Assembly (NCBI RefSeq): GCF_950101795.1
Contig: NZ_CATNLZ010000001.1
Coordinates: 751,382 to 815,381, forward strand
Length of the DNA stretch: 64,000 bases
Source of the DNA: Nocardioides sp. T2.26MG-1
GTDB taxonomy: Bacteria; Actinomycetota; Actinomycetes; Propionibacteriales; Nocardioidaceae
Direction: 5' to 3'
The notes beneath the pieces are model-generated. The model was not told where the DNA came from. It did not search any database and worked only from the letters and a program-made list of their open reading frames with translations. Positions 16,066 to 24,471 of the stretch are shown in pieces. Within the stretch, counting starts at the first letter, position 1. The number at the start of each line of letters is the position of its first letter. The position numbers were made by a program, and so were the translations under genes.

Positions 16066-17162
16066 CAGTGGTCGCGCAGCCGCTGCGCCTGGTGACGGAC
16101 CCGGGAGGCCAGCTGGCGCTCCGGGTCGGGCCGGCGCGCGGCCTCGCGGGTCATCGCCGCCAGCGCGTCGAGGGCGGTGGTGAGCTGCCGCTTGGCCCCG
16201 ACCAGGTCGGGGTCGCGCCAGGGCTCGTCCTCGGCGGGACGCACCGGGCGCAGCTCGTCGACGTCGCCGACCACGTGGACCCCGCTGCCCTCGATCCACT
16301 CGATCCAGCGCTCGGCGCGCTCCTCGGCCCACGCGTAGCGCTCGGGCGGCAGCCGCACGGCGGCCGACTCGCGCTTGACCAGCTCCCCCTGGGCGAGCAT
16401 GTCGCGGATCAGGGCGTCGTACGTCGACTCGCGGCGCGCCGCCCGGTCCATCCGGCGGTTGAGCTGGCGGATCACCTGGGTCTCGGCGATGCCGAGCGAG
16501 CGGTTGGAGCGGTCGCTGTCGAGCGGCGCCCAGGCCGGGTCGATGCCGAGCACCTCGCACATCCGCAGCCACAGCCGGTCGCCGTGCTGGGCCTGCACCC
16601 GGGCCTGCGGGACGGTCACGACGTGGATGTTCTCGGGCGGCAGGCCCGAGCCCCAGGTGCCCAGCACCCGCGGGACGTCGAAGGCGGAGTGGTACCAGGT
16701 GCGACCCTTCTCGAACCGGTCCAGGAACCGCCGGTAGCTCCACCGGCGGCCCTGCTTGATGCTCTCCTGCCACGCGGCGGGGAGCTGGCGGGCGAGGTCG
16801 CGCGCCGTGTAGACGACGTGGATGTCGCTGCCGGCGAGGTCGCGCATCGCTCGCGCCACCTGGCCGGGAGCGGCCGGCGCGAGGATCTCGTGGCTGATCA
16901 CGACCGTCCCCGACCGGCGCTTGGCCTTGCGCACCAGCGCGCCCCAGCTGCCGTCCGCGTGGCCCGGCGGCCCGCCCCAGTCCTGGTCGAGCAGGTCGAG
17001 CGCGGCCCGGAACTGGAACAGCCCGGGGCTGACCAGCGGCGACCCACTCGGGAAGTGCACCCCGTGGTCGGCCAGGGACTTCGCGTTCACCGACAGCCGG
17101 TCCTGCAGATAGGTCGTCCCCGTCTTCGGCGCACCGATGTGCAGGTAGACCCTCCGGCTCAT
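16065..17162 (-). CDS. Sulfotransferase-like protein (P-loop, PAPS-type)
   Basis: 365 residues. The N-terminus YLHIGAPKTGTTYLQDRL matches the 5'-phosphosulfate-binding loop of sulfotransferases. VVISHEIL and HVVYTARDLARQLPAAWQ, containing the R...S-like 3'-phosphate region, follow. The remainder is helical. It probably transfers sulfate from PAPS to a carbohydrate or other acceptor, or is an inactive relative; the acceptor is unknown. ATG 17162 is chosen since the P-loop begins within five residues. No glycan gene cluster surrounds it. Confidence 0.75.
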   Translation of the reverse strand: MSRRVYLHIGAPKTGTTYLQDRLSVNAKSLADHGVHFPSGSPLVSPGLFQFRAALDLLDQDWGGPPGHADGSWGALVRKAKRRSGTVVISHEILAPAAPGQVARAMRDLAGSDIHVVYTARDLARQLPAAWQESIKQGRRWSYRRFLDRFEKGRTWYHSAFDVPRVLGTWGSGLPPENIHVVTVPQARVQAQHGDRLWLRMCEVLGIDPAWAPLDSDRSNRSLGIAETQVIRQLNRRMDRAARRESTYDALIRDMLAQGELVKRESAAVRLPPERYAWAEERAERWIEWIEGSGVHVVGDVDELRPVRPAEDEPWRDPDLVGAKRQLTTALDALAAMTREAARRPDPERQLASRVRHQAQRLRDH

Positions 17163-17188
17163 GCCGTGATTGTGCCGTAGTGGCCGCG

Positions 17189-17271
17189 CCCGCTTGTAAC
17201 GCGGGTTTATTGCCCCTCGCCGGGGCTCGCTCACGCGTGGGGCGCTGGCAATAGAGGAGCGTTACAAGCGG
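17189..17271. repeat. REP-like inverted repeat, family B copy 2
   Basis: Left arm CCCGCTTGTAACGC and right arm GCGTTACAAGCGG are complementary, and the inner parts TTTATTGCCCC and GGCAATAGAGG also pair. The right arm matches 10752-10776 with one difference. It may act as a terminator between two minus-strand genes. Confidence 0.75.
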
Positions 17272-17278
17272 GGGCGGG

Positions 17279-18211
17279 CTACGACGCGGACGGCGCCAGC
17301 GCGCGGACCACGGCCGAGGGACTGGGGCGGCCGAGGTGCGCGGCCATCCACACGCTGGTGGCGGCCACCTCCTCGAGGTCGACCCCGGTCGCGATGCCGA
17401 GCCCGTGCAGCATCCACACGAGGTCCTCGGTGGCGAGGTTGCCGGTGGCGCTCTTGGCGTACGGGCAGCCGCCCAGCCCGCCGGCGCTCGCGTCGTACGT
17501 CGTGATGCCGGCCTGCAGCGCGGCGTAGGTGTTGGCGAGCGCCTGCCCGTAGGTGTCGTGGAAGTGCAGGGCGAGCCGGTCGGCGCCGAGGCCGACCTCG
17601 TCGAAGGCGCGCACCAGCGCGGTCACGTGACCGGCGGTGCCGACGCCGATGGTGTCGCCGATGCTGAGCTGGCTGGCGCCGAGGTCGAAGAGCCGCTTGC
17701 CAACGCCGACCACCTGCTCCAGCGGCACCGAGCCCTCCCACGGGTCGCCGAAGCACATGCTGACGTAGGCCCGTACGTCGAGGCCGGCGTCGCGGGCCCG
17801 GCGCACGGTCGGCTCGAACATCGCGAACTGCTCGTCGAGGCTGCGGTTGAGGTTCTTCTGCGCGAAGGTCTCGGTGGCCGACCCGAAGATCGCGACGTGC
17901 CGAGCGCCGAGCTCGAGGGCCCGGTCGAGGCCGCGCTCGTTGGGCACCAGCACCGGGCAGTCCCGACCGGCCGGGCCGAGCAGGCCCATCAGCTCCGCGG
18001 CGTCCGCGAGCTGGGGCACCCACCGGGGGTGCACGAAGCTGGTCGCCTCGACGATCGGCAGACCGGCCGCGAGGAGCCGGCGTACGAACTCCGCCTTGAC
18101 CTCGGTGGGGACCAGCGCCTTCTCGTTCTGGAGGCCGTCGCGCGGGCCGACCTCGTAGATCGTGACCCGGTCCGGCAGCCCCGGGGCCGGGATCACCGTG
18201 GGAGTGCGCAT
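17279..18211 (-). CDS. Hydroxymethylglutaryl-CoA lyase
   Basis: It splits 3-hydroxy-3-methylglutaryl-CoA into acetyl-CoA and acetoacetate, the last step of leucine breakdown. The 310-residue TIM-barrel protein has VGPRDGLQNEK (metal and catalytic residues), VEATSFVHPRWVPQLAD, LHFHDTYGQALAN (metal His) and GGLGGCPYAKSATGN (catalytic Cys loop). ATG 18211 overlaps the stop of the carboxylase alpha gene by 4 bp, so the genes form one operon. Commonly called hmgL or mvaB. Confidence 0.94.
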   Translation of the reverse strand: MRTPTVIPAPGLPDRVTIYEVGPRDGLQNEKALVPTEVKAEFVRRLLAAGLPIVEATSFVHPRWVPQLADAAELMGLLGPAGRDCPVLVPNERGLDRALELGARHVAIFGSATETFAQKNLNRSLDEQFAMFEPTVRRARDAGLDVRAYVSMCFGDPWEGSVPLEQVVGVGKRLFDLGASQLSIGDTIGVGTAGHVTALVRAFDEVGLGADRLALHFHDTYGQALANTYAALQAGITTYDASAGGLGGCPYAKSATGNLATEDLVWMLHGLGIATGVDLEEVAATSVWMAAHLGRPSPSAVVRALAPSAS

Positions 18212-20112
18212 CAGTCCTCCATCTCCGCCGGAGCCTCCACCAGGAACAAGCGGTCGCCGAGCGCCACCTGATCCCCGGTCGTCGTGTGGACCTGCCGGAC
18301 GATCCCGTCGAACGGCGCCTTGAGGCTCAGCTCCATCTTCATCGCCTCCAGCACGCCGAGCACGTCGCCCGCAGACACCTGAGCACCGGGCTCGACCCGG
18401 ACGTCGAGCACGGTGCCCGGCATCGGCGCGGCGATCGCGCCGTCGCCCACGTCGACGGCATGGTCGCCGAAGACGTCGGGTCGGTCGAAGACGAACCGCT
18501 GGCCCTCGTAGGCCACCTCGGCCGTGTGCGGCTGCACGTTGACGACCGCCGAGACCAGCTCGCCGTCGACCTCGAGGGTGAGCACGTGGTCGGCGGCGGA
18601 GACCTGGCGGACGGGGAGGTCGTCGACCAGACCGGCGTGCCGGTCGACGGCCACCACCCGGTCCAGCTCGACGAGCGTCGGCGCCGGGTCGGCACCCGAG
18701 CGCCAGCCGTCGGACCGGAACGGCTGCCCGGAGTCGGTGCCGGCGGTGAGCATCGCGCTCACCCAGGCCACGAAGACCCGGGGCAGCGCGTCGTCGGGGG
18801 CCGGGACGGTGTGCCGGTCGAGCCAGGCGGTGTCGATCGCGGCGTCGCGGAACTCGTCGCTCGCGGCGAGCGCCCGCAGGAACCCGACGTTGGTGGTGAG
18901 GCCGAGGATCGCGGTCTCGTCGAGCGCCGCGACCAGCGCCCGACGGGCCGACTCGCGATCGGGACCGTGCACGATGACCTTGCCGAGCATCGGGTCGTAC
19001 GACGTGCTGACGACCTGCTCCGGCTCCAGCGCATGGTCCACGCGCACGCCCGTCGGCCACCGCACGATCGACGTCCGGCCGGCCTGGGGCAGGAAGCCGC
19101 CGAACGAGTCCTCGGCGTACACCCGCGCCTCGATCGCGTGACCGGTGACCGTCACGTCGTCCTGGGTGACCGGCAGCGGCTCACCGGCGGCGACGCGGAG
19201 CTGGAGCTCGACGAGGTCCACCCCGGTGATGGCCTCGGTGACGGGGTGCTCCACCTGGAGCCGGGTGTTCATCTCCAGGAAGTAGGCCTCGCCCGTCCCC
19301 CCGTTCGCCTCAGGGTCGAGCAGGAACTCCACGGTGCCCGCGTTGCGGTAGCCCACGTGCCTCGCGAGCGCGACGGCGCTGGAGGTCACGAGCTCACGCA
19401 CCTCGGGCGTGATCGTGGGCGCGGGTGCCTCCTCGAGCACCTTCTGGTGGCGGCGCTGGGTCGAGCAGTCGCGCTCGAAGAGGTGCACGACGTTGCCGTG
19501 CGCGTCGGCCAGCACCTGGACCTCGATGTGCCGGCCGTGCTCGACGTACTTCTCGACCAGGAGGGTGTCGTCGCCGAACGCGCTCAGCGCCTCGCGTGCC
19601 GCCGCGGCCCGCGCCTCGGCGAGCTCGGACTCCTCGCGCACGATCCGCATGCCCTTGCCGCCGCCGCCGGCCGCGGCCTTCACGAGCACGGGGCCCTGCC
19701 AGTTCTTGGCGGCGTCCTCGCCGCGGGGTACGACGGGGACCCCGGCCGCGACCGCGATCTCGCGAGCGGCGTCCTTGCGGCCCATCGCGTCCATGACGTC
19801 CGCGGTGGGGCCGACCAGCGTGATGCCGGCGGCCTCGACGGCGCGGGCGAACGCCGCGCGCTCGGAGAGGAAGCCGTAGCCCGGGTGGACCGCGTCCGCG
19901 CCGGCCCGCTGCGCGACCGCGACGACCTCCTCGACGTCGAGGTAGCTCGCCACCCGGTGGGCCTCTCCCCCGTTGGACAGGGCGGCGCGCACGTGGGGCG
20001 CGGTCCGGTCGAGGTCGGTGTAGATCGCGACGGTGCGGATGCCCATCCGGGCCGCCGTGCGCATCACGCGCAGGGCGATCTCGCCGCGGTTGGCGATGAG
20101 CAGTGTGTTCAT
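18211..20112 (-). CDS. Acyl-CoA carboxylase alpha subunit (biotin carboxylase plus biotin carrier), probably methylcrotonyl-CoA carboxylase
   Basis: 633 residues. The biotin carboxylase part spans about 1-445 (IANRGEIALRVMRTA, HPGYGFLSERAAFA, VKAAAGGGGKGMRIV ATP-grasp loop, EMNTRLQVEHPVTE). A linker follows, then a biotinyl domain with EAMKMEL near the C-terminus. It carboxylates its own biotin using ATP and bicarbonate. Overlap with the HMG-CoA lyase gene argues that the substrate is 3-methylcrotonyl-CoA, although actinobacterial subunits can serve several acyl-CoAs. Confidence 0.93.
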   Translation of the reverse strand: MNTLLIANRGEIALRVMRTAARMGIRTVAIYTDLDRTAPHVRAALSNGGEAHRVASYLDVEEVVAVAQRAGADAVHPGYGFLSERAAFARAVEAAGITLVGPTADVMDAMGRKDAAREIAVAAGVPVVPRGEDAAKNWQGPVLVKAAAGGGGKGMRIVREESELAEARAAAAREALSAFGDDTLLVEKYVEHGRHIEVQVLADAHGNVVHLFERDCSTQRRHQKVLEEAPAPTITPEVRELVTSSAVALARHVGYRNAGTVEFLLDPEANGGTGEAYFLEMNTRLQVEHPVTEAITGVDLVELQLRVAAGEPLPVTQDDVTVTGHAIEARVYAEDSFGGFLPQAGRTSIVRWPTGVRVDHALEPEQVVSTSYDPMLGKVIVHGPDRESARRALVAALDETAILGLTTNVGFLRALAASDEFRDAAIDTAWLDRHTVPAPDDALPRVFVAWVSAMLTAGTDSGQPFRSDGWRSGADPAPTLVELDRVVAVDRHAGLVDDLPVRQVSAADHVLTLEVDGELVSAVVNVQPHTAEVAYEGQRFVFDRPDVFGDHAVDVGDGAIAAPMPGTVLDVRVEPGAQVSAGDVLGVLEAMKMELSLKAPFDGIVRQVHTTTGDQVALGDRLFLVEAPAEMED

Positions 20113-20156
20113 GCGTGGTCCTCGGTCTGCCTGGCTACTGGGTCTCGACGCGCCCG

Positions 20157-20181
20157 CTGCGGCCTCGTCCCTCGGCCGCAG
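20157..20181. repeat. GC-rich hairpin between the two carboxylase genes
   Basis: CTGCGGCC and GGCCGCAG pair across a 9-base loop within a 130-bp gap that encodes nothing convincing. The flanking GGTCTCGACGCG word resembles common actinobacterial intergenic repeats. It could trim or attenuate the operon transcript. Confidence 0.45.
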
Positions 20182-20242
20182 GGCAAGCTCTGCCTGGTCT
20201 CGCCCACGTGCCGCGCTCGTTCCTCGCGCTCCACTGCGAGCC

Positions 20243-21802
20243 TCACATCCTGAAGACGCCGTACGACGGCGCCTCGATCGGTGCGTTGGCCGCGGCCGCG
20301 AGCCCCATGCCGAGCACGCGGCGGGTGTCGGCGGGGTCGATGATCCCGTCGTCCCACAGCCGGGCGGTCGAGTAGTACGGCGAGCCCTGGGTCTCGTACT
20401 GGTCGCGGATCGGCGCCTTGAACTCCTCGTCCTCCGGACGTCCGGCGACCGTGGCCAGCACCGACGCCGCCTGCTCGCCGCCCATCACGGAGATCCGGGC
20501 GTTGGGCCACATCCACAGGAACCGCGGGTCGTAGGCCCGCCCGCACATGCCGTAGTTGCCGGCCCCGAAGGACCCCCCGATCACGACCGTGAACTTCGGG
20601 ACCACCGAGCACGCGACCGCCGTCACCAGCTTGGCGCCGTCCTTGGCGATCCCGCCGTTCTCGTACTCCCGACCGACCATGAAGCCGGAGATGTTCTGCA
20701 GGAACACCAGCGGGATGCCGCGCTGGTTGCACAGCTCGATGAAGTGCGCGCCCTTGAGCGCCGACTCGCTGAACAGGATGCCGTTGTTGGCGACGATGCC
20801 GACCGGGTGGCCCCAGATGTGCGCGAAGCCGGTCACCAGCGTCTCGCCGTAGAGCTTCTTGAACTCGTGGAACCGGCTGCCGTCGACCACCCGGCGGATC
20901 ACCTCGCGGACGTCGTACGGCGTGCGCGTGTCCGCGGGGACCACGTCGTAGAGCGTGGCCGGGTCCTCGTGGGGCTCCTCGACCGGACGCACCTCCCACC
21001 CGGCCACGGTGGTTGAGGTGCGAGCGAGGCGAGCCTCGAAACCACCGTGCCGCGGCAGGGTGTCGACGATCGAGCGGACGATCGCGAGCGCGTGGGCGTC
21101 GTCCTCGGCCAGGTGGTCCACGACGCCGGAGGTGCGGGCGTGCACGTCGCCGCCGCCGAGCTCCTCGGCGGTGACGACCTCGCCGGTCGCGGCCTTCACC
21201 AGTGGCGGGCCGCCGAGGAAGATCGTGCCCTGGTTGCGCACGATCACCGTCTCGTCCGACATCGCGGGGACGTAGGCGCCGCCGGCGGTGCAGGAGCCCA
21301 TCACCGAGGCGATCTGCGGGATGCCGCGCGCGGACAGGTTGGCCTGGTTGAAGAAGATCCGGCCGAAGTGCTCGCGGTCGGGGAAGACCTCGTCCTGCAT
21401 CGGCAGGAACGCCCCGCCGGAGTCGACGAGGTAGACGCAGGGCAGCCGGTTGTCGGCCGCGACGGTCTGCGCGCGCAGGTGCTTCTTGACGGTCAGCGGG
21501 TAGTAGGTGCCGCCCTTGACGGTGGCGTCGTTGGCGACCACGACGACCTCGCGGCCGCTCACCCGCCCGATGCCCGTCACCACGCCCGCCGCCGGGACCG
21601 GGCTGGTCCCGGGCTCGCCGTACATCTCGTACGCCGCGAGCGGGCTGAGCTCGAGGAACGGGCTGCCCGGGTCGAGCAGCCGGTCGACCCGGTCGCGGAC
21701 CAGCAGCTTGCCCCGGTCGGTGTGCTTGCGGCGCGCCGACTCGCTGCCGCCGAGGCGCGCCGTCGCGAGCCGCTCGCGCAGCTCGTCGACCAGCTCCTTC
21801 AT
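20243..21802 (-). CDS. Acyl-CoA carboxylase beta subunit (carboxyltransferase), probably methylcrotonyl-CoA carboxylase
   Basis: 519 residues of crotonase-fold carboxyltransferase: [62 protein letters not shown] and [12 protein letters not shown]. It transfers CO2 from carboxybiotin to the acyl-CoA. ATG 21802 is chosen over ATG 21832, because it has a GGTGAG ribosome site, begins the conserved [19 protein letters not shown], and the upstream ATG lies inside an operator palindrome. Fifteen codons at 21005-21049 are supplied by a palindromic repeat inserted in frame between LPR and WEVRPVEEP. Confidence 0.94.
   Translation of the reverse strand: MKELVDELRERLATARLGGSESARRKHTDRGKLLVRDRVDRLLDPGSPFLELSPLAAYEMYGEPGTSPVPAAGVVTGIGRVSGREVVVVANDATVKGGTYYPLTVKKHLRAQTVAADNRLPCVYLVDSGGAFLPMQDEVFPDREHFGRIFFNQANLSARGIPQIASVMGSCTAGGAYVPAMSDETVIVRNQGTIFLGGPPLVKAATGEVVTAEELGGGDVHARTSGVVDHLAEDDAHALAIVRSIVDTLPRHGGFEARLARTSTTVAGWEVRPVEEPHEDPATLYDVVPADTRTPYDVREVIRRVVDGSRFHEFKKLYGETLVTGFAHIWGHPVGIVANNGILFSESALKGAHFIELCNQRGIPLVFLQNISGFMVGREYENGGIAKDGAKLVTAVACSVVPKFTVVIGGSFGAGNYGMCGRAYDPRFLWMWPNARISVMGGEQAASVLATVAGRPEDEEFKAPIRDQYETQGSPYYSTARLWDDGIIDPADTRRVLGMGLAAAANAPIEAPSYGVFRM
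21005..21049. repeat. 45-bp palindromic element inserted in frame in the carboxylase beta gene
   Basis: Ends CACGGTGGTT and AACCACCGTG are perfectly complementary; a GC-rich centre (CGAGCGAGGCGAGC) forms an inner hairpin. It encodes [15 protein letters not shown], in a variable linker of the protein. The sequence resembles palindromic repeats usually seen between genes in this type of genome. Confidence 0.7.
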
Positions 21803-21819
21803 GTGGCTCACCCGGAGAA

Positions 21820-21837
21820 GGTTAGCGATCATTAACC
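21820..21837. promoter_or_regulatory. TetR-type operator of the carboxylase / HMG-CoA lyase operon
   Basis: GGTTAGCGATCATTAACC is an 18-bp inverted repeat, GGTTA-N8-TAACC. The same architecture occurs at 29755-29772 in front of a TetR gene. It ends 18 bp before the chosen start. Confidence 0.7.
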
Positions 21838-21940
21838 AACCGGTCCACCGTCACCCTGCGGAAGGCTCTCGCCCCTTGGACGGCCATTCTCGACAGGCCT
21901 ACTGCACTTTAGGCTGCGAGCACCGACCCGAGGAGAGACC

Positions 21941-23227
21941 ATGACCTACCGCCCCGAGACCCTGGCCGTGCACGCCGGGCAGGAGGAGGCCGACCCCGCG
22001 ACCAACGCCCGCGCGGTGCCGATCTACCAGACCACGTCGTACGTCTTCAACGACACCGAGCACGCCGCGAACCTGTTCGCGCTCGCCGAGCCCGGCAACA
22101 TCTACACGCGGATCATGAACCCGACGCAGTCGGTCTTCGAGGACCGGATCACCCAGCTCGAGGGCGGCGTCGGCGCGCTCGCCACGGCCAGCGGCTCGGC
22201 GGCGACGACGTACGCCGTGCTCAACCTGACCTACGCCGGCGACAACATCGTCGCGCTCGCCACGCTGTACGGCGGCACCTACGCGCTGTTCGCCCACACG
22301 CTGCCGCAGTTCGGCATCGAGGTCCGCTTCGTCGACCCCGAGAAGCCCGAGGAGCTCGCGCAGCACGTGGACGAGAAGACCAGGCTGGTCTTCGGCGAGA
22401 CGGTCGGCAACCCGAAGATCAACGTGGTCGACATCCCCGCCTGGGCCGAGGCCGCGCACGCCCAGGGCCTGCCGCTGATCATCGACAACACCGCGCCCAC
22501 GCCGTACCTCGTGCGTGCCTTCGACCAGGGTGCCGACGTCGTCGTGCACGCCGCGACCAAGTACATCGGCGGCCACGGCACGTCGATCGGCGGCGTGATC
22601 GTCGACTCGGGCAGGTTCGACTGGGCCGCGCACTCCGAGCGGTTCCCGGGCCTGACCAAGCCCGACCCGGCGTACCACGGCGCCGTGTGGACCGAGGCCG
22701 CCGGACCCGCCGCCTACATCATCCGCGCGAGGACCGTGCTGCTGCGCAACACCGGCGCGGCCATCGCACCGCTCAACTCCTTCCTGTTCCTCCAGGGCCT
22801 GGAGACGCTGCACCTGCGGATGGAGCGGCACAGCGAGAACGCGCTCGCGGTCGCCGAGTTCCTCGAGTCGCACGACGGGGTCTCCTGGGTGAGCTACCCC
22901 GGCCTGGCGAGCAGCCCCTACAAGGAGGTCGCCGACCGCACCTTCACCGGCAAGGGGTACGGCGGCCTGGTCAGCTTCGGGCTGAAGTCCGGGCGCGACG
23001 GGGGCAAGCGGTTCATCGAGGCCCTGGGGCTGTTCAGCCACCTCGCGAACATCGGCGACGCCAAGTCGCTCGCGATCCACAACGCCACCACCACCCACAG
23101 CCAGCTCACGCCCGAGGAGCTCGACGCCGCCGGCGTACCGGAGGACATGGTGCGCCTCTCGGTCGGCATCGAGAACGTCGCCGACATCATCGCCGACCTG
23201 GAGCAGGCGCTGGCCTCCAGCAAATGA
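21941..23227 (+). CDS. metY: O-acetylhomoserine sulfhydrylase (aminocarboxypropyltransferase)
   Basis: PLP enzyme that makes homocysteine from O-acetylhomoserine and sulfide, for methionine synthesis. The 428-residue length is typical of MetY. Landmarks are TLAVHAGQEEADPATNARAV, YTRIMNPTQSVFEDRI, ALATASGSAATTYAVLNL and VVHAATKYIGGHGTSIGG, where the Lys forms the PLP aldimine. A GAGGAGA ribosome site precedes ATG 21941. metX follows after 10 bp, making a two-gene methionine operon. No SAM riboswitch was recognised upstream. Confidence 0.95.
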   Translation: MTYRPETLAVHAGQEEADPATNARAVPIYQTTSYVFNDTEHAANLFALAEPGNIYTRIMNPTQSVFEDRITQLEGGVGALATASGSAATTYAVLNLTYAGDNIVALATLYGGTYALFAHTLPQFGIEVRFVDPEKPEELAQHVDEKTRLVFGETVGNPKINVVDIPAWAEAAHAQGLPLIIDNTAPTPYLVRAFDQGADVVVHAATKYIGGHGTSIGGVIVDSGRFDWAAHSERFPGLTKPDPAYHGAVWTEAAGPAAYIIRARTVLLRNTGAAIAPLNSFLFLQGLETLHLRMERHSENALAVAEFLESHDGVSWVSYPGLASSPYKEVADRTFTGKGYGGLVSFGLKSGRDGGKRFIEALGLFSHLANIGDAKSLAIHNATTTHSQLTPEELDAAGVPEDMVRLSVGIENVADIIADLEQALASSK

Positions 23228-23237
23228 GCAGAGCCAC

Positions 23238-24353
23238 GTGACCGGCCCGCTCGGCTACGTCGAGACGCAGCGGGTCGTCCTCGCGGACGAGGACGACCCG
23301 CTGCTGACCCGTGGCGGCGGGCGCCTCGACCACGTCGAGGTCGCCTACGAGACGTACGGCGAGCTGAGCCCGGCCCGCGACAACGCGGTGTTCGTCTGCC
23401 ATGCGCTGACCGGCACGGCGAACGCGGCCGGGCTGCACCTGGGCGCGAAGAAGCGCGGCTGGTGGGACAACATGATCGGGCCGGGCAAGCCCGTCGACAC
23501 CGACCGGTTCTTCGTGATCTCGCCGAACATCCTCGGCGGCTGCTCGGGGACCACCGGTCCGCTGTCCACGGACCCGGCGACCGGCCGGACCTACGGCCCG
23601 GACTTCCCGCTGCTGCACATGACCGACCTGGTCTCGGTGCACCGGCGGCTGCTGCGCCACCTGGGCGTGGACCGGCTGTACGCCGGTGTCGGCGGGTCGC
23701 TCGGCGGGATGCAGGTGCTGCAGTGGGCGATCGACGACCCCGTCGCGGTCGAGCGGGCGGTGCTCGTGGCCGCGTCCTCCCGGCTGACCGCTGAGAACAT
23801 CGCCTTCTCCGCGGTCGCCCGCGAGGTGATCATGAACGACCCCGACTTCGTGGGCGGCCGCTACGCCGAGCACGGGGTGTTCCCGTGGCGGGGCCAGAAG
23901 GTAGCCCGGATGATGGCCCACATCACGTACGTCTCGGGCCGGTCGCTCGAGGACAGGTTCGGCCGAACCCGCGCGTCGACCGGCGACGCCTGGACGTTGG
24001 ACGCCGACTTCGAGGTCGAGCACTACCTGCAGCACCAGGGGCTCACCTTCCTGGACCGCTTCGACGCACTGTCCTACCTCTACCTCACCCGGCTGCTGGA
24101 CTACTTCGACCCGTTCGCGGACCCCGGCACCGACGACGCCCTGCGCCGGGCGGTCACCCGGTTCCAGGTCACCTCCTTCGACAGCGACTGGCGGTTCTCC
24201 ACCGCGCAGTCGCTGCGCCTGGTCGCCGAGCTGGAGCGCCTCGGGCTCCCGGTTGACTTCGCCGAGCTGGCCTCGCCGTACGGCCACGACTCGTTCCTGC
24301 TCGAGCCTCCCGGCTACCACGACCGGGTCCGCGCCTTCCTCAGCCCACGTTGA
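23238..24353 (+). CDS. metX: Homoserine O-acetyltransferase
   Basis: It acetylates homoserine with acetyl-CoA, supplying the substrate for MetY. The 371-residue alpha/beta hydrolase has GGSLGGMQVLQWA with the Ser nucleophile near residue 152, FDSDWRFSTAQS with the catalytic Asp, and YGHDSFLLE with the catalytic His. NILGGCSGTTGPLS is the family signature. The GTG 23238 start lies 10 bp after metY. The stop codon sits inside a large symmetric repeat array that may terminate the operon. Confidence 0.95.
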   Translation: MTGPLGYVETQRVVLADEDDPLLTRGGGRLDHVEVAYETYGELSPARDNAVFVCHALTGTANAAGLHLGAKKRGWWDNMIGPGKPVDTDRFFVISPNILGGCSGTTGPLSTDPATGRTYGPDFPLLHMTDLVSVHRRLLRHLGVDRLYAGVGGSLGGMQVLQWAIDDPVAVERAVLVAASSRLTAENIAFSAVAREVIMNDPDFVGGRYAEHGVFPWRGQKVARMMAHITYVSGRSLEDRFGRTRASTGDAWTLDADFEVEHYLQHQGLTFLDRFDALSYLYLTRLLDYFDPFADPGTDDALRRAVTRFQVTSFDSDWRFSTAQSLRLVAELERLGLPVDFAELASPYGHDSFLLEPPGYHDRVRAFLSPR

Positions 24354-24463
24354 GTCGGGACTTCCGCACGTCGAGTCGGGACAACCGACGGTCGAGTCCG
24401 GAGATATCTCCGGACTCGACCGTCAGAAGTCCCGATTGAGCCGTCAGAAGTCCCGACTCAACG
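24348..24463. repeat. Symmetric array of 21-bp units around a perfect 38-bp palindrome
   Basis: Two direct units (GTTGAGTCGGGACTTC, GTCGAGTCGGGACAACC) are followed by a loop-free perfect palindrome at 24387-24424 (half-site ACGGTCGAGTCCGGAGAT), then two inverted units (GAAGTCCCGATTGAGC, GAAGTCCCGACTCAAC). The whole 116 bp is one nested inverted repeat between convergent genes. It contains the metX stop codon and ends 8 bp before the next gene's stop. It probably works as a two-way terminator. Confidence 0.85.
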
Positions 24464-24471
24464 ATCGGGCG

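Noticed and set aside
21803..21832. ATG 21832 as the start of the carboxylase beta gene
   Set aside because: It lies inside the GGTTA-N8-TAACC operator and has no ribosome site; ATG 21802 has GGTGAG and starts the conserved region.
21838..21940. A SAM riboswitch before metY-metX
   Set aside because: I looked for SAM-I, SAM-II and SAM-IV core words and saw none. The leader is about 100 bp and has only a strong ribosome site; a covariance scan would settle it.
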